DNA of 64,000 bases from Vibrio salinus (GTDB lineage: Bacteria > Pseudomonadota > Gammaproteobacteria > Enterobacterales > Vibrionaceae). The notes below the pieces were generated by a model. It searched no databases, was not told the DNA's origin, and saw only the letters and a program-made list of their open reading frames with translations. The stretch covers positions 868,001 through 932,000 of the forward strand of contig NZ_JAJSDZ010000005.1 of assembly GCF_021272385.1 (NCBI RefSeq), read 5' to 3'. This document shows, piece by piece, positions 1 through 10,205 of the stretch (position 1 is its first letter; each line of letters starts with the position of its first letter). Made by a program: the position numbers and the translations under genes.

Positions 1-185
1 TCAGAATAAAAAGGTTTATCTTCATGCTCAGCATAAAACCCTCCAGCCTGCTCTGAGGTTAAATGCACCATCTTTGCGGCAACGATTTGAAATCCCGCTT
101 TTTCAATGCGGTGGTATATTTCACCGATCAAGTTTCGTTCAACGGCGTCTGGTTTTATAATGGAAAACGTTTTTTCTAGCGCCAT
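1..185 (-). CDS. ndk: Nucleoside diphosphate kinase, 3' end cut by window
   Basis: Only the first 61 or so residues are inside the window; the gene continues past base 1. It begins [18 protein letters not shown], the hallmark N-terminus of Ndk, with the KPDAVERN block whose lysine contacts ATP phosphates. The enzyme moves the gamma-phosphate from ATP to other nucleoside diphosphates in the cytoplasm, balancing NTP and dNTP pools. The catalytic histidine lies in the missing part, so activity cannot be judged. It sits 24 bp downstream of pepB on the same strand, the order expected beside the isc operon in vibrios. Confidence 0.95.
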   Translation of the reverse strand, partial: MALEKTFSIIKPDAVERNLIGEIYHRIEKAGFQIVAAKMVHLTSEQAGGFYAEHEDKPFYS

Positions 186-209
186 ACTCATTCCTTTTTT
201 ATTTTCTGA

Positions 210-1499
210 TTAAGCTGACTCACCTAATATTCCGGCTAAGGTGCGAATACCGCTTCCGGTCGCACCTGCAGCCCATTTATCGCTAGGTGACTTACGATAA
301 GTTGCGGAACAGTCAAAATGTAACCACCCCTGATGATAATTTTCAACAAAATGCGATAAAAACCCGGCGGCAGTACTGGCACCCGGCGCATAATCCCCGG
401 AAGCAATATTTGACAAATCAGCAAACGCCGATGGCAACATATCACGGTGGAAAGAAGCCAAAGGCAATGGCCACAAGCCTTCTTTTTCTTCTTTGGCAAC
501 ACTTAATGCCTTATGGGAAAGCGAGTCATCGTAAGACAATAACGCGTGATAATCATTGCCCAGAGCATTTTTTGCTGCTCCAGTAAGTGTAGCGCAATCA
601 ATGATTAATTCCGGTTTTTGTTCACAGGCATAGATAAGACCATCAGCAAGAACCAAGCGCCCTTCCGCATCCGTATTGTTGACTTCGACGGTTTTGCCAT
701 TTTTGTAGGAAATGATATCACCCACTTTCAATGCCCGGCCATTCACCATATTCTCGGCACAACACAGAATCAGCTTCACTCTCTTATTCAGCCCCCGGAG
801 AATCGCCAGAGCCAGACCTCCGGTGACCATTGCAGAGCCGCCCATATCCGCTTTCATCGCCGCCATAAAATTAGCAGGCTTCAAGCTATAACCGCCCGAA
901 TCAAAAGTAATGCCTTTACCGACCAGACACGCATAAACCGGTGCGTTCTCATCACCAGTCGGATTAAAATCAAGCTGCAGCATTGCTGACGTCCGGTTTG
1001 AGCCCCGTCCGACCGCAAAAATACCTTCCCAGCCTTCCGTCAATAAATCTTTATCTTTCACAATCCGGTAAGTGACATTGCCCGGAGCCAGAGATTTAAT
1101 AAATTCCGCCGCCATCGTCGCCAGTTGTCGCGGCGCCACTTCCTCTGCGCTTTTATTCACGATGTCTCTTGCCCAACCAGACACTTTCATTCGGGCTTCC
1201 AATTCCGCCTGCTCAGCCTCATCAAGTTCCGGCCAGGTAAGTTGATTTAGTTTCTTAGGATCCCGGTATCCCTGAAAGAATGCCCATATAGATTCAAGAT
1301 CCCATCCATCCCCGGTCAGTTGAGCGTTTCGAATCCCCTGACCATCCAGTTTTCTGGCGGCTTTTTGTGCTGATATTAAAATGTCGCCACCGGAGACATG
1401 AATAGTCACTCCAGATTCAGAAAAAGAAAGAAGGGCTTTGTCGCCCCATTGCTCAGGAGCCGATTCCTGACTAATAAATACTGACATGTATACAGACAT
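210..1499 (-). CDS. pepB: Peptidase B, M17 leucyl aminopeptidase family
   Basis: Cytoplasmic broad-specificity aminopeptidase that releases N-terminal residues from peptides; active as a two-metal hexamer. The 429-residue protein aligns along its whole length with E. coli PepB from memory. Metal ligands of the M17 family are visible: Lys195, Asp200, Asp218 and the NTDAEGR block at 275-281 with Asp277 and Glu279. The N-terminal third is the non-catalytic domain and the C-terminal two thirds the catalytic domain. A second possible start is Met5. It lies downstream of iscX, but a terminator-like hairpin at 1591-1619 separates the two, so pepB probably has its own promoter in the 1500-1590 stretch. 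Confidence 0.95.
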   Translation of the reverse strand: MSVYMSVFISQESAPEQWGDKALLSFSESGVTIHVSGGDILISAQKAARKLDGQGIRNAQLTGDGWDLESIWAFFQGYRDPKKLNQLTWPELDEAEQAELEARMKVSGWARDIVNKSAEEVAPRQLATMAAEFIKSLAPGNVTYRIVKDKDLLTEGWEGIFAVGRGSNRTSAMLQLDFNPTGDENAPVYACLVGKGITFDSGGYSLKPANFMAAMKADMGGSAMVTGGLALAILRGLNKRVKLILCCAENMVNGRALKVGDIISYKNGKTVEVNNTDAEGRLVLADGLIYACEQKPELIIDCATLTGAAKNALGNDYHALLSYDDSLSHKALSVAKEEKEGLWPLPLASFHRDMLPSAFADLSNIASGDYAPGASTAAGFLSHFVENYHQGWLHFDCSATYRKSPSDKWAAGATGSGIRTLAGILGESA

Positions 1500-1590
1500 G
1501 GTTTCTCCTTGTCTATGGCTTCATCTTCGCCATTTCATATAGTTAACGTTATTGATGTTAGCATTATGTAGAGTGAAAATGTCAAATAAA

Positions 1591-1619
1591 TAAAAAAGCG
1601 GACAATAAGAGCCCGCTTT
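1591..1619 (-). terminator. Rho-independent terminator of the isc operon
   Basis: On the minus strand a 7-bp stem AAAGCGG/CCGCTTT with an 11-base loop is followed by a run of T. It lies 46 bp after the iscX stop, so it should end most isc transcripts before pepB. Confidence 0.7.
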
Positions 1620-1665
1620 CTTAAAAAAATGTTAACTAAATAAAAAACTGAAAGAATTGAATGAG

Positions 1666-1860
1666 TTAATCCATTTCATCCATCCAGCAAAGAATGATGG
1701 CTTCCAGAATCTTTTCATTTGATTTATCAGGCTCATCATCAAATTCTTCCAGATCAACGATCCACTGATGTAAATCGGTAAAGCGTACATTTTTAGGGTC
1801 AATCTCCGGATATTGCTCACAAAGTTCAATCGCAATATCTCTGGAATCTGTCCATTTCAT
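1666..1860 (-). CDS. iscX: IscX, acidic Fe-S cluster assembly accessory protein
   Basis: Small (64 aa), strongly acidic protein that binds IscS and iron and is thought to tune the rate of cluster assembly on IscU. The sequence shows the IscX pattern MKWTD near the N-terminus, RFTDLHQW in the middle and an Asp/Glu-rich second half. It is the last gene of the isc operon, 25 bp after fdx, where iscX lies in other gammaproteobacteria. An overlapping ORF in another frame (1632-1835) is a shadow. Confidence 0.93.
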   Translation of the reverse strand: MKWTDSRDIAIELCEQYPEIDPKNVRFTDLHQWIVDLEEFDDEPDKSNEKILEAIILCWMDEMD

Positions 1861-1885
1861 TTTATTGCCTCACATTGCTTTATGT

Positions 1886-2224
1886 CTAATGATCTTCCGC
1901 CGCGTGATTCAGCGTATACTTAGGGATTTCAACCACTAAGTCTTCATCTGCCACAGTAGCCTGACATCCAAGACGCGACTCAGGCTCCAGCCCCCATGCT
2001 TTATCCAGCATGTCATCTTCCAATTCATCACTTTCGTCCAGTGAATCAAAGCCTTCTCTGACAATGACATGGCATGTCGTACATGCACAGGATTTTTCAC
2101 AAGCATGTTCAATTTCAATGCCATTCTCCAGTGCCACATCCAATATACTGTCACCGCTTTGAGCATCGATAACAGCCCCATCCGGACACAACTCTTCATG
2201 TGGTAAAAAAATAATCTTAGGCAT
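1886..2224 (-). CDS. fdx: Isc-type [2Fe-2S] ferredoxin
   Basis: Electron carrier (112 aa) of the Isc machinery; in E. coli it supplies electrons for reductive cluster assembly on IscU. The four ligands are in the usual vertebrate-type pattern: Cys42, Cys48 and Cys51 plus Cys87; Cys46 is an extra conserved cysteine of this subfamily. It lies between hscA and iscX, 38 bp after hscA, in the canonical isc order. Confidence 0.96.
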   Translation of the reverse strand: MPKIIFLPHEELCPDGAVIDAQSGDSILDVALENGIEIEHACEKSCACTTCHVIVREGFDSLDESDELEDDMLDKAWGLEPESRLGCQATVADEDLVVEIPKYTLNHAAEDH

Positions 2225-2262
2225 ACTGGCTTTCTCTACTCGTTATTTCTCTTATCATCGAT

Positions 2263-4113
2263 TTATAAGTCATTAACAGAATGACCTGACAACGCTGCAC
2301 GGATAGATTTATCCATCCGTCGTGAAGCAAACTCCTGACTGGTCTTATCTGCATTTTTAATTCCCAGCTCTATCGCATCGGCATCGTCGCCATTACGTAA
2401 CTCAATCAAAGACTCGATGGCAGCAAGCAAATCCTGTTTTTCCTGCTCATTTAATAATTCATCCCCATCAGCCTGCATGGCGGATATCAGACCTTCAATG
2501 ACACGGTCCGCTTCAACTCTCTGCTCAATCAGCATACGGGCTTTCATATCCTCTTCCGCATAAGACATTGACTCTTTCAGCATGGTCGTCACTTCATCAT
2601 CACTTAAACCGTAAGAGGGTTTAACCTGTATTTCAGCATGAACGCCGGTGCTTTTTTCCATGGCTGTAACTGATAATAGTCCATCTGCGTCAACCTGGTA
2701 AGTCACCCGGATATGTGCCGCGCCAGCCGCCATTGGGGGAATACCTTTCAAGGCAAATCTGGCTAACGAACGACAGTCTTTCACCATATCCCGCTCCCCC
2801 TGAACGGTGTGAACCGTCATGGCTGTCTGTCCATCTTTAAAGGTGGTAAATTCCTGAGCTCTGGCAACCGGAATCGTGGTATTACGGGGAATGATTTTTT
2901 CCACCAGCCCGCCCATGGTTTCAATACCAAGAGACAATGGAATCACATCAAGTAACAGCATTTCGGCATCCGGCTTATTACCGGCAAGAATATCAGCCTG
3001 AACCGCAGCACCAATCGCCACCACTTCATCCGGGTTAATACTTGTTAAAGGCGTTTTACCAAAAAACTCACCAACCTGTTCCCGCACGGATAAAGTTCGT
3101 GTTGAACCACCGACCATGACGACTTCAAGGACATCATCAACATCGACTTCCGCATCTCTCAATGCCCGGCGACATGACATCAGCGTTTTCTTTATCAGAG
3201 GCTGAATTAACTCATCAAGCTGAGCTCTGGACACATTGCCCTGCCAGTCCCAAATCGCCACCCCGGTCTGATCCGAGTTGGATAATGCAATTTTTGCAGC
3301 CGTTGCCGTATCCAGTAATTCCCGATATTGTTCGGATGATAACGCCCCTTCGACGCCAGCCTGCTCTTTAATGTAATCAGCAAGCAAATGGTCAAAATCG
3401 TCGCCGCCAAGCGCCGAATCGCCCCCGGTGGCCAGCACTTCAAAAACGCCTTTGGATAACCGTAAAATGGAAATATCAAACGTTCCGCCACCCAGATCAT
3501 AAACAGCGATAATACCTTCCTGTCCGGAATCCAGCCCGTAAGCGATGGCAGCCGCGGTCGGTTCATTTAACAGACGCAAAACATGGAGACCGGCTAATCT
3601 CGCCGCATCTTTCGTACTTGCTCTCTGGGCATCATCGAAGTAAGCCGGAACAGTAATCACAACCCCGGCAAGCTCTCCCCCCAAGGCCTCTTCAGCCCGC
3701 TTGCCCAGATTTTTTAAGATATCCGCTGAAACCTGTACCGGATTTTTATCACCCGATGACGTCTGAATCACAGGCAAACCATTTTCGCTGGCTTTAAACA
3801 GATAGGGTAAGTTTGGATATCGTTGCTGTATATCCTGCAAGGAACGTCCGATTAATCGTTTAACGGAAATAATGGTATTTTCGGGGTCGGTCTGAGCCAG
3901 ATGACGCGCTGCATCACCAACAAATATCTCTTCCCCACTATAATGAACAACAGATGGAACGATACTACGTTGATTTTTTACCAACGTCTCAGCCTGACCG
4001 CTTCTGACGGTTGCAACCAGAGAGTTAGTGGTTCCCAAATCAATTCCGGCAGCTAATTTATGCTCATGCGGTGCCGCACTAAGACCTGGTTCGGCTATTT
4101 GCAGTAATGCCAT
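2263..4113 (-). CDS. hscA: HscA, Hsp70-type chaperone for Fe-S cluster transfer
   Basis: Specialised DnaK-like ATPase (616 aa) that, with the J-protein HscB, binds the LPPVK segment of IscU and drives release of the cluster to apo-proteins. The N-terminal ATPase domain (about residues 20-385) begins with [11 protein letters not shown] at 23-33 and contains a YDLGGGTFD phosphate-binding loop; a substrate-binding domain (about 390-510) and helical lid follow. It is shorter than DnaK (about 638 aa), as is usual for HscA. It follows hscB by 23 bp, so the two are cotranscribed. Confidence 0.97.
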   Translation of the reverse strand: MALLQIAEPGLSAAPHEHKLAAGIDLGTTNSLVATVRSGQAETLVKNQRSIVPSVVHYSGEEIFVGDAARHLAQTDPENTIISVKRLIGRSLQDIQQRYPNLPYLFKASENGLPVIQTSSGDKNPVQVSADILKNLGKRAEEALGGELAGVVITVPAYFDDAQRASTKDAARLAGLHVLRLLNEPTAAAIAYGLDSGQEGIIAVYDLGGGTFDISILRLSKGVFEVLATGGDSALGGDDFDHLLADYIKEQAGVEGALSSEQYRELLDTATAAKIALSNSDQTGVAIWDWQGNVSRAQLDELIQPLIKKTLMSCRRALRDAEVDVDDVLEVVMVGGSTRTLSVREQVGEFFGKTPLTSINPDEVVAIGAAVQADILAGNKPDAEMLLLDVIPLSLGIETMGGLVEKIIPRNTTIPVARAQEFTTFKDGQTAMTVHTVQGERDMVKDCRSLARFALKGIPPMAAGAAHIRVTYQVDADGLLSVTAMEKSTGVHAEIQVKPSYGLSDDEVTTMLKESMSYAEEDMKARMLIEQRVEADRVIEGLISAMQADGDELLNEQEKQDLLAAIESLIELRNGDDADAIELGIKNADKTSQEFASRRMDKSIRAALSGHSVNDL

Positions 4114-4136
4114 TACAACTTTCCTTTACATCCGAA

Positions 4137-4652
4137 TTAGCCCAAAAGCGATTCTTCTACCCGGGCTACTTCACTTTTTAATTTGGCGATAAATTTTAAT
4201 TTACGAACGGAAATCGCAGCAGATTCCCATGATTCGCTATTCAACTGTGTTTCGACCTGATTGATCAAGGTTTTGTATTGTTTTGTAACTTTTGAATCAA
4301 AATCGAACAAAGCCGTTTCAACATCATCGGAGGATTCAATGCCTTCCAGCTCTTCACGCAGTTCCATTTGCTGCATCAGAAAATCCAAATCCTGCATGGT
4401 TTGCTGTTCATCCCGAATATCAACGCCACTCAGTGACAACAAATATTCTGCCCGACGAATGGGATTTTTTAACACCTGAAAGGCATCATTTATTTCTGAC
4501 GCTTTCTGGACAGCCAGTAAGCGTTCACGTTCCGTGCCCGATGCAAAATTATCAGGGTGAAACCGCTTTTGTAATTCTCTAAATTGAGAAGCAAGAAGGC
4601 TACCATCCACAATAAACTGCGTTGGTAGCCCAAATAATTCAAAATAATTCAT
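4137..4652 (-). CDS. hscB: HscB, J-domain co-chaperone of HscA
   Basis: The 171-aa product delivers IscU to HscA and stimulates its ATPase. The N-terminal J-domain carries the HPD motif at 32-34 (RFHPDNFASG), and the C-terminal helical bundle is the IscU-binding domain. The reading frame stays open 8 codons further upstream (to 4676), but MNYFELFG at 4652 matches the family N-terminus and gives the family length of 171 residues, so I chose it. It lies between iscA and hscA. Confidence 0.95.
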   Translation of the reverse strand: MNYFELFGLPTQFIVDGSLLASQFRELQKRFHPDNFASGTERERLLAVQKASEINDAFQVLKNPIRRAEYLLSLSGVDIRDEQQTMQDLDFLMQQMELREELEGIESSDDVETALFDFDSKVTKQYKTLINQVETQLNSESWESAAISVRKLKFIAKLKSEVARVEESLLG

Positions 4653-4724
4653 GTCGTCACTAGCCTTTATTATCACTGGCAGTTGAACTGTTCCGACTAT
4701 CTGTACAATAAAACTACCGGTAAC

Positions 4725-5048
4725 TTAAACATTGAAACTTTCACCACAACCGCATTCGCCTTTCACATTCGGGTTGATGAATTCAAAACCTTCGTTTAGT
4801 CCCTGTTTCACATAATCAAGCTGGGTTCCATCGAGGTAGACCATACTTTTCGGGTCAACAATGACTTTGACACCGTTGGATTCAAATACTTCGTCTTCTT
4901 CGTTGAGCTCATCAACAAATTCAAGAACGTATGCCATACCAGAGCATCCCGTTGTCCTTACCCCAAGGCGTAAACCAAGACCTTTACCCCGGTTTGTCAA
5001 AAAGGATTTAACACGATCTGCTGCAGTTTCACTCAAAGAAATGGACAT
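4725..5048 (-). CDS. iscA: IscA, A-type Fe-S carrier
   Basis: Small (107 aa) A-type carrier that accepts or builds Fe-S clusters and passes them to target enzymes. The three invariant cysteines are present: Cys35 (TTGCSG) and the C-terminal pair Cys99 and Cys101 (GECGCGESF). Its length equals E. coli IscA. It is 70 bp after iscU and 72 bp before hscB in the isc operon. Confidence 0.97.
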   Translation of the reverse strand: MSISLSETAADRVKSFLTNRGKGLGLRLGVRTTGCSGMAYVLEFVDELNEEDEVFESNGVKVIVDPKSMVYLDGTQLDYVKQGLNEGFEFINPNVKGECGCGESFNV

Positions 5049-5118
5049 ACAAAAACCTTACGCACTGTAAAAATAAAATTCATTAAGGGGACGCCTTAAC
5101 GCGTCCCGCTAGTTTACA

Positions 5119-5502
5119 TCATTCCTGATGCTTTTTCTTATAATCAGCAACAGCAGCTTTAATTGCATCTTCCGCCAAAATCGAGCAGTGGATTTTTACC
5201 GGTGGTAATTCCAGCTCTTCGGCAATTTCTGCGTTTTTAATTGCAGCCGCTTCATCGATAGATTTACCTTTAACCCATTCCGTTACCAGTGAACTGGATG
5301 CAATGGCACTACCACAACCATAAGTTTTAAATTTTGCATCTTCAATAATGCCTTCTTCCGACACTTTGATTTGCAGTTTCATTACATCGCCACAGGCCGG
5401 TGCGCCAACCATACCGCTACCAACAGCCGGATCTTCTTTATCAAAAGAACCAACATTACGCGGATTTTCATAGTGATCGATTACTTTTTCGCTATATGCC
5501 AT
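5119..5502 (-). CDS. iscU: IscU, Fe-S cluster assembly scaffold
   Basis: Scaffold (127 aa) on which IscS-derived sulfur and iron are assembled into a [2Fe-2S] cluster. All functional residues are visible: Cys37, Asp39, Cys63, His105 and Cys106 as cluster or metal ligands, and LPPVK at 99-103, the HscA recognition peptide. It lies 36 bp after iscS, which encodes its sulfur donor. Confidence 0.98.
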   Translation of the reverse strand: MAYSEKVIDHYENPRNVGSFDKEDPAVGSGMVGAPACGDVMKLQIKVSEEGIIEDAKFKTYGCGSAIASSSLVTEWVKGKSIDEAAAIKNAEIAEELELPPVKIHCSILAEDAIKAAVADYKKKHQE

Positions 5503-5538
5503 AATTTTTACCTCGAACCCTCGACTTCCCTGAAGTGA

Positions 5539-6753
5539 TTAGTGACTCGCCCATTCTACAGAGCTTAAATCAATCCCTTCTTTATGCATATCCCATAGAG
5601 GAGACATGTCACGGAGTTTATTAACAGCCACGCGGATTTGCTCAGCCACGTAGTCAATCTCTTCTTCGGTCGTATAACGGCCAAATGAAAAACGGATCGA
5701 ACTGTGCGCCAGTTCATCATCTAATCCCAGCGCTCTGAGAACATAAGACGGCTCCAGACTTGCCGATGTACATGCACTGCCTGAGGAAACCGCCAAATCT
5801 TTTAAAGACATCAGAAGCGATTCACCTTCAACAAACGCAAAGCTGAGATTCAGATTATGAGGCATACGCTGTTCCAGATCGCCATTCACCGTCACCTCTT
5901 CAAGCCCTTGCAAATTTTTCAGAAGGCGATCACGTAATGATTTGGCATGATCGTAGTCTTTCTGCATTTCTTCTTTTGCAATACGGAACGCCTCTCCCAT
6001 CCCCACAATCTGGTGAGTCGGCAGAGTACCAGAACGGAAACCGCGTTCATGACCACCGCCATGCATCTGGGCTTCCAGACGTACCCGGGGTTTACGCCTT
6101 ACATACAGGGCACCAATACCTTTGGGACCGTAAATTTTATGCCCAGACAAAGAAATCAAATCCACTTTTATTGCCTGTACATCAATCGGCAATTTACCGG
6201 CGGACTGCGCGGCATCGACATGAAAAATAATTTTTTTCTGGCGACACATTTCTCCAATTGCGGCGATATCCTGTATCACACCAATTTCATTATTCACGTG
6301 CATGATCGAAACCAACACAGTGTCTTCACGCATTGCCGCTTCTAACTTATCCAGATCAATCAGACCATTCGGTTCCGGATCTAAATACGTTACTTCAAAC
6401 CCTTCCCGTTCCAACTGCCGGCAGGTATCTAACACAGCTTTGTGCTCTGTTTTTGAAGTGATGACATGCTTGCCTTTTTTACCATAAAAATGAGCAGCCC
6501 CTTTGATCGCCAGATTGTCGGATTCCGTCGCTCCGGAAGTAAACACAATCTCACGGGGGTCAGCATTCAGTAGATTTGCAATATGCTCTCGAGCGGTATC
6601 AACCGCCTCTTCTGCCTGCCAACCATAACGATGCGATCGCGATGCCGGATTACCAAACACCCCATCCATTGTCATGTACTGAACCATCTTTTCTGCAACA
6701 CGGGAATCAACCGGACATGTCGCTGAATAGTCTAAATAAATAGGCAGTTTCAT
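5539..6753 (-). CDS. iscS: IscS, cysteine desulfurase
   Basis: PLP enzyme (404 aa) that takes sulfur from L-cysteine as a persulfide and gives it to IscU and to tRNA thiolation partners. Lys206 in [10 protein letters not shown] binds PLP; Cys328 in [10 protein letters not shown] is the persulfide-carrying cysteine on the mobile loop. The C-terminus ends SSVEWASH, like the IscU-binding tail of the E. coli enzyme. It lies 27 bp downstream of iscR. Confidence 0.98.
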   Translation of the reverse strand: MKLPIYLDYSATCPVDSRVAEKMVQYMTMDGVFGNPASRSHRYGWQAEEAVDTAREHIANLLNADPREIVFTSGATESDNLAIKGAAHFYGKKGKHVITSKTEHKAVLDTCRQLEREGFEVTYLDPEPNGLIDLDKLEAAMREDTVLVSIMHVNNEIGVIQDIAAIGEMCRQKKIIFHVDAAQSAGKLPIDVQAIKVDLISLSGHKIYGPKGIGALYVRRKPRVRLEAQMHGGGHERGFRSGTLPTHQIVGMGEAFRIAKEEMQKDYDHAKSLRDRLLKNLQGLEEVTVNGDLEQRMPHNLNLSFAFVEGESLLMSLKDLAVSSGSACTSASLEPSYVLRALGLDDELAHSSIRFSFGRYTTEEEIDYVAEQIRVAVNKLRDMSPLWDMHKEGIDLSSVEWASH

Positions 6754-6780
6754 TTCTTACTCCAATGTAAAACTTCGCTA

Positions 6781-7302
6781 TTATGAGCGAGCACTCAAAT
6801 CGGTATTCGCCATGCCTAAAGAGGCTGACTGAGAACTATTCTGACTGTGCTTATTGTCAACAATGAGTTCTATTTTCTGACGATCGGAAACTTTTAATAC
6901 TTCATGATCGTTCATTAACTCGCCTAGCGTAATATTATTTAAAAAATCACTGATACGTGAACTCAAATCTCGCCACAGGGCGTGCGTCAGGCAACGACTA
7001 CCACACTGACAGTCCCCTTTACCGTTACACTTAGTTGCATCTACTGATTCGTCAACCGCTGAAATGATATGACCGACTGAAATAGCAAACGCGTCCGCGC
7101 CCAGGCGATAGCCTCCACCCGGTCCCCGGATACTGGCAACAAGGCCGGCTTTTCTTAATTTGGAAAATAACTGCTCCAAATAAGATAAAGAAATACCTTG
7201 TCTTTCTGAGATATCTGCCAAAGGCACAGGACTATTTTCTGAATGCAGAGCAACATCTAACATCGCCGTTACGGCATATCTTCCTTTAGAAGTGAGCCTC
7301 AT
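6781..7302 (-). CDS. iscR: IscR, Rrf2-family [2Fe-2S] regulator
   Basis: Transcription factor (173 aa) that senses Fe-S status: with a cluster it represses its own operon, and without it binds a second class of sites. An N-terminal winged helix (about 1-80) begins [16 protein letters not shown]. The cluster ligands Cys92, Cys98, Cys104 and His107 are present, with an additional Cys100. It is the first gene of the isc operon, and two abutting IscR-type sites lie just upstream (7346-7395), which indicates autorepression. Confidence 0.97.
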   Translation of the reverse strand: MRLTSKGRYAVTAMLDVALHSENSPVPLADISERQGISLSYLEQLFSKLRKAGLVASIRGPGGGYRLGADAFAISVGHIISAVDESVDATKCNGKGDCQCGSRCLTHALWRDLSSRISDFLNNITLGELMNDHEVLKVSDRQKIELIVDNKHSQNSSQSASLGMANTDLSARS

Positions 7303-7345
7303 AAAATAACCTTTTCCACAATTGAACTATGGGTAATAGTTTCAC

Positions 7346-7395
7346 ATACCTGACTAATTTGGTCAAGTATTTATTTGACTAAATTAGTCAGGTAT
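7346..7395 (-). promoter_or_regulatory. Two abutting type 1 IscR operators before iscR
   Basis: Bases 7346-7370 and 7371-7395 are two 25-bp sites of the same design placed end to end. Read on the plus strand, each has a TGACTAA or TTGACTAAA half, a matching AGTCA/GGTCAA half and a terminal GTAT. They fit the known type 1 IscR consensus, roughly ATASYYGACT then a W-rich centre then AGTC and STAT. They lie 44-93 bp upstream of the iscR start and probably overlap its -35 region (TTGACC on the minus strand). Confidence 0.85.
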
Positions 7396-7416
7396 TACAG
7401 ATTCCAGAAGTTATTG

Positions 7417-8151
7417 TTATTTACCAATTTGGCTCAAACGTTTCTCAATAGAGGTAAGTATACCTCTCAGTATATTGAGTTCCTGCACTTCAGGTCTGGC
7501 CCGGTTATATAATCGACGCATCTTATTGATGACCTGATTCGGCTTATCCTTCTCTATAAACTCTGTCTGCAATAGGACGTTTTCAAGGTGTTCATAGAAC
7601 ATTTCCAGTTCTTTATGCCTTGGATAGTCATCCGGTTGTGTTTGCCGGTAGTGAGATTGCACTAATTGTAAATGGGCCATACGAACTTCATAAGACAGTG
7701 TCTGTACCGCCATAGCCAGATTTAAAGAGCTGTATTCAGGATTGGCGGGGATCGCCACATGGTAATGGCAAAGCTGCAATTCATCATTGGTTAATCCGGT
7801 TCTTTCACGTCCAAAAACCATTGCAGCCATATGTTGACAAGCTTCGGTTGCTACTTTTTCGCCACATTCCCGGGAAGTCATCATCGGCCATTCTAAAGAA
7901 CGGGAACGGGCACTGGAGCCTACAACCAGCGCACAATCCTCAATCGCTTCCTGAAGCGTAGAAACAACGGTAGCATTCAAAGCAATATCGCTGGCTCCGG
8001 CAGCCAAAGCAATCGCCTGACCATCCACTGAACACTGGGGATCGACCAGAACCATGCGGCTCAGTCCCATCACTTTCATTGCTCTGGCAGCCGAACCAAT
8101 ATTTCCTGAATGTGAAGTACCAACCAGCACCACTTTTACATTTTCAAGCAT
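7417..8151 (-). CDS. trmJ: TrmJ, tRNA Cm32/Um32 2'-O-methyltransferase
   Basis: SPOUT-class SAM-dependent enzyme (244 aa from this start) that methylates the ribose of nucleotide 32 in several tRNAs. The N-terminus [20 protein letters not shown] is the RNA-facing motif of the TrmH/TrmJ family; [13 protein letters not shown] and [14 protein letters not shown] supply the knotted SAM-binding region. The frame stays open to 8199, but [11 protein letters not shown] at 8151 fits the family. TrmJ directly upstream of iscR is the usual order in gammaproteobacteria. Confidence 0.93.
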   Translation of the reverse strand: MLENVKVVLVGTSHSGNIGSAARAMKVMGLSRMVLVDPQCSVDGQAIALAAGASDIALNATVVSTLQEAIEDCALVVGSSARSRSLEWPMMTSRECGEKVATEACQHMAAMVFGRERTGLTNDELQLCHYHVAIPANPEYSSLNLAMAVQTLSYEVRMAHLQLVQSHYRQTQPDDYPRHKELEMFYEHLENVLLQTEFIEKDKPNQVINKMRRLYNRARPEVQELNILRGILTSIEKRLSQIGK

Positions 8152-8329
8152 GTCGTTACCGCTTCCGAATCTCAAGAGGTGGAATACTATCACACTCAAC
8201 CAATAAAATAATCGTCAGCCTTCTATACCATCGACTAACAGAACATTATTTAACCACTTCCTTTTTAGCCAGAGTTTGCTATACTCACGCCGCTTTTATT
8301 CGTTCTTTAACATCCGTTGGGAAATTCGT

Positions 8330-9133
8330 ATGCATCCAATGCTAAACATTGCTATTCGCGCTGCGCGAAAAGCGGGCAATCATATTGCTAAATCACTAGA
8401 AAATGCAGATAAGATTCAATCGTCTCAAAAAGGCACTAACGACTTCGTTACTAATGTCGATCAGGAAGCCGAATCGATGATTATCGAAGTAATCAAAACT
8501 TCTTATCCGGAACATTCTATTATCGCAGAAGAAAGCGGTCTTCTTGAAGGTAAAGACGCTGAAGTACAATGGATCATCGACCCACTGGATGGCACAACAA
8601 ACTTTGTAAAAGGTTTACCTAACTTTGCCGTTTCTATTGCTGTTCGCATAAAAGGAAGAACAGAAGTCGCCTGTGTTTATGACCCTATGCTGAATGAACT
8701 GTTCACAGCTCAAAGAGGTTCAGGTGCTCAGTTAAATAACTCAAGAATCCGTGTTAACCCATCGAAAGAATTAACCGGCACCGTACTGGCTACGGGGTTC
8801 CCGTTCAGACAAAAACAACACTCTGAATCCTATCTGAAAATACTCACTGGTTTATTCTCTGAATGTGCAGATTTTCGTCGCACCGGTTCTGCCGCACTTG
8901 ATCTTTGTTACGTAGCTGCTGGTCGTGTTGACGGGTACTTCGAACTTGGTTTAAAGCCATGGGATATCGCAGCCGGTGAACTGATTGCCCGCGAAGCTGG
9001 TGCGATTGTAACCGATTTTTCAGGCGGAACAGATTACATGAAGTCGGGCAACATCGTAACCTCAAGTGCCCGTGTTGTTAAATCTATGCTGAAACATATT
9101 CGTGAAAACGGCAATGAGGCAATAATTAAGTAA
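8330..9133 (+). CDS. suhB: SuhB, inositol-1-monophosphatase family, rRNA antitermination factor
   Basis: The 267-aa protein hydrolyses inositol-1-phosphate in vitro; its known physiological role in E. coli is as a NusA/NusB partner in rRNA antitermination and folding. It has the IMPase metal sites: an EESG block, DPLDGTTNFVKG and KPWDIAAG. The start MHPMLNIA at 8330 matches E. coli SuhB, so the 18 codons open upstream are excluded. It diverges from trmJ, as in E. coli. Its antitermination role links it to the rrn operon at 33.8-39 kb. Confidence 0.96.
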   Translation: MHPMLNIAIRAARKAGNHIAKSLENADKIQSSQKGTNDFVTNVDQEAESMIIEVIKTSYPEHSIIAEESGLLEGKDAEVQWIIDPLDGTTNFVKGLPNFAVSIAVRIKGRTEVACVYDPMLNELFTAQRGSGAQLNNSRIRVNPSKELTGTVLATGFPFRQKQHSESYLKILTGLFSECADFRRTGSAALDLCYVAAGRVDGYFELGLKPWDIAAGELIAREAGAIVTDFSGGTDYMKSGNIVTSSARVVKSMLKHIRENGNEAIIK

Positions 9134-9180
9134 TAAATCAGAGATAATTAGATACTGATTTTCTACATCCAACCAATCAA

Positions 9181-9217
9181 AAAAGACCGTTAATTTTTCA
9201 ATTAACGGTCTTTTTAT
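9181..9217. terminator. Bidirectional terminator between suhB and secF
   Basis: A 10-bp perfect stem GACCGTTAAT/ATTAACGGTC with a 6-base loop has a run of A on the left and T on the right. It can end both the plus-strand suhB transcript and the minus-strand secDF transcript, whose genes converge here. Confidence 0.88.
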
Positions 9218-9242
9218 TCCTGGCGATTTAAACAGTCATAGT

Positions 9243-10190
9243 CTACGGAAGACTGTCAAATTCAGCCCCTTCTTTTTCTACTTTTGGTGGCATCAGATGC
9301 TCACGCGTAATTCCTAATTTCAGCGCTAATGCAGATGCAACGTAGATTGAAGAGTACGTACCAACAGTAATACCCAATAACAGAGCAAGAGCAAAACCAT
9401 GTATCGATGGTGCGCCTTTTACGAACAAAGAAATAACTACAAACAGTGTCGTACCTGATGTTATCAGAGTACGGCTGAGAGTCTGTGTAATTGAACTGTC
9501 CATAATCTCGGCCGGGCTGCCTTTACGCATTTTACGAAAGTTCTCCCGGATACGGTCAAACACAACAATGGTATCGTTAAGTGAATAACCAACTACTGTC
9601 AGCAGTGCCGCAACGATGGTCAGGTCAACTTCAATTTGTAAAAATGAAAAAACACCAAGCGTAATGGTCACATCGTGGGCAAGTGCAAGAACAGCCCCGG
9701 CAGACAACCGCCACTGGAAACGCATGGAAACATAAAGCAGGATACAGATTAACGAAACAATAATCGCCATCCCACCAGCTTCAGCCAGCTCATCACCCAC
9801 ACTGGGTCCGACAAATTCAATACGTCTCATTTCAACGTTTTGTCCGGTGCCGAATTTAATAGCATGAATGATTTGATTTCCAATCACTTCGCCCGCGACA
9901 TGTTCCCGAGGACGAAGACGAACCATCACTTCTCTAGTTGAACCAAAGTTCTGTACTGTTGCGTCATCAAAGCCTTCTTTAACTAACGCCGCCCGGACTT
10001 CACTCAGATTAGCCGGTTGTTCAAACCCTACTTCAATCAAAGTACCGCCGGTGAAATCCAAACCAAAGTTGAGACCTTTCACTGCCAGCGTCGCAACCGA
10101 TGCAATAATCATCAAAGAAGAAAATGCGAAGGCAAACTTAGACCAACGCATAAAGCTAATAACATGCTTGGTTCTTAATAACTGAAACAT
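9243..10190 (-). CDS. secF: SecF, Sec translocon accessory membrane protein
   Basis: Inner-membrane protein (315 aa) that with SecD and YajC uses the proton gradient to help pull exported proteins through SecYEG. Six membrane segments of the RND-like fold are visible: one near residues 17-37, then, after a periplasmic P1 region, a cluster from about 135 to 290. The FGLDFTGGTLIEV motif at the start of the periplasmic domain and DTIVVFDRIREN are typical. It starts 15 bp after secD. Confidence 0.97.
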   Translation of the reverse strand: MFQLLRTKHVISFMRWSKFAFAFSSLMIIASVATLAVKGLNFGLDFTGGTLIEVGFEQPANLSEVRAALVKEGFDDATVQNFGSTREVMVRLRPREHVAGEVIGNQIIHAIKFGTGQNVEMRRIEFVGPSVGDELAEAGGMAIIVSLICILLYVSMRFQWRLSAGAVLALAHDVTITLGVFSFLQIEVDLTIVAALLTVVGYSLNDTIVVFDRIRENFRKMRKGSPAEIMDSSITQTLSRTLITSGTTLFVVISLFVKGAPSIHGFALALLLGITVGTYSSIYVASALALKLGITREHLMPPKVEKEGAEFDSLP

Positions 10191-10205
10191 AACGATTTCG
10201 CCTCC

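Noticed and set aside
1555..1590. TTGACA with CATAAT as a pepB promoter
   Set aside because: The two elements are only 11 bp apart, far from the 16-18 bp needed.
3207..3566. 119-codon ORF in another frame of hscA
   Set aside because: Out-of-frame shadow of a chaperone gene; composition follows hscA codon constraints.
5937..6345. ORFs of 97 and 132 codons opposite iscS
   Set aside because: Antisense shadows of a strongly conserved gene with no ribosome binding site or recognisable domain.
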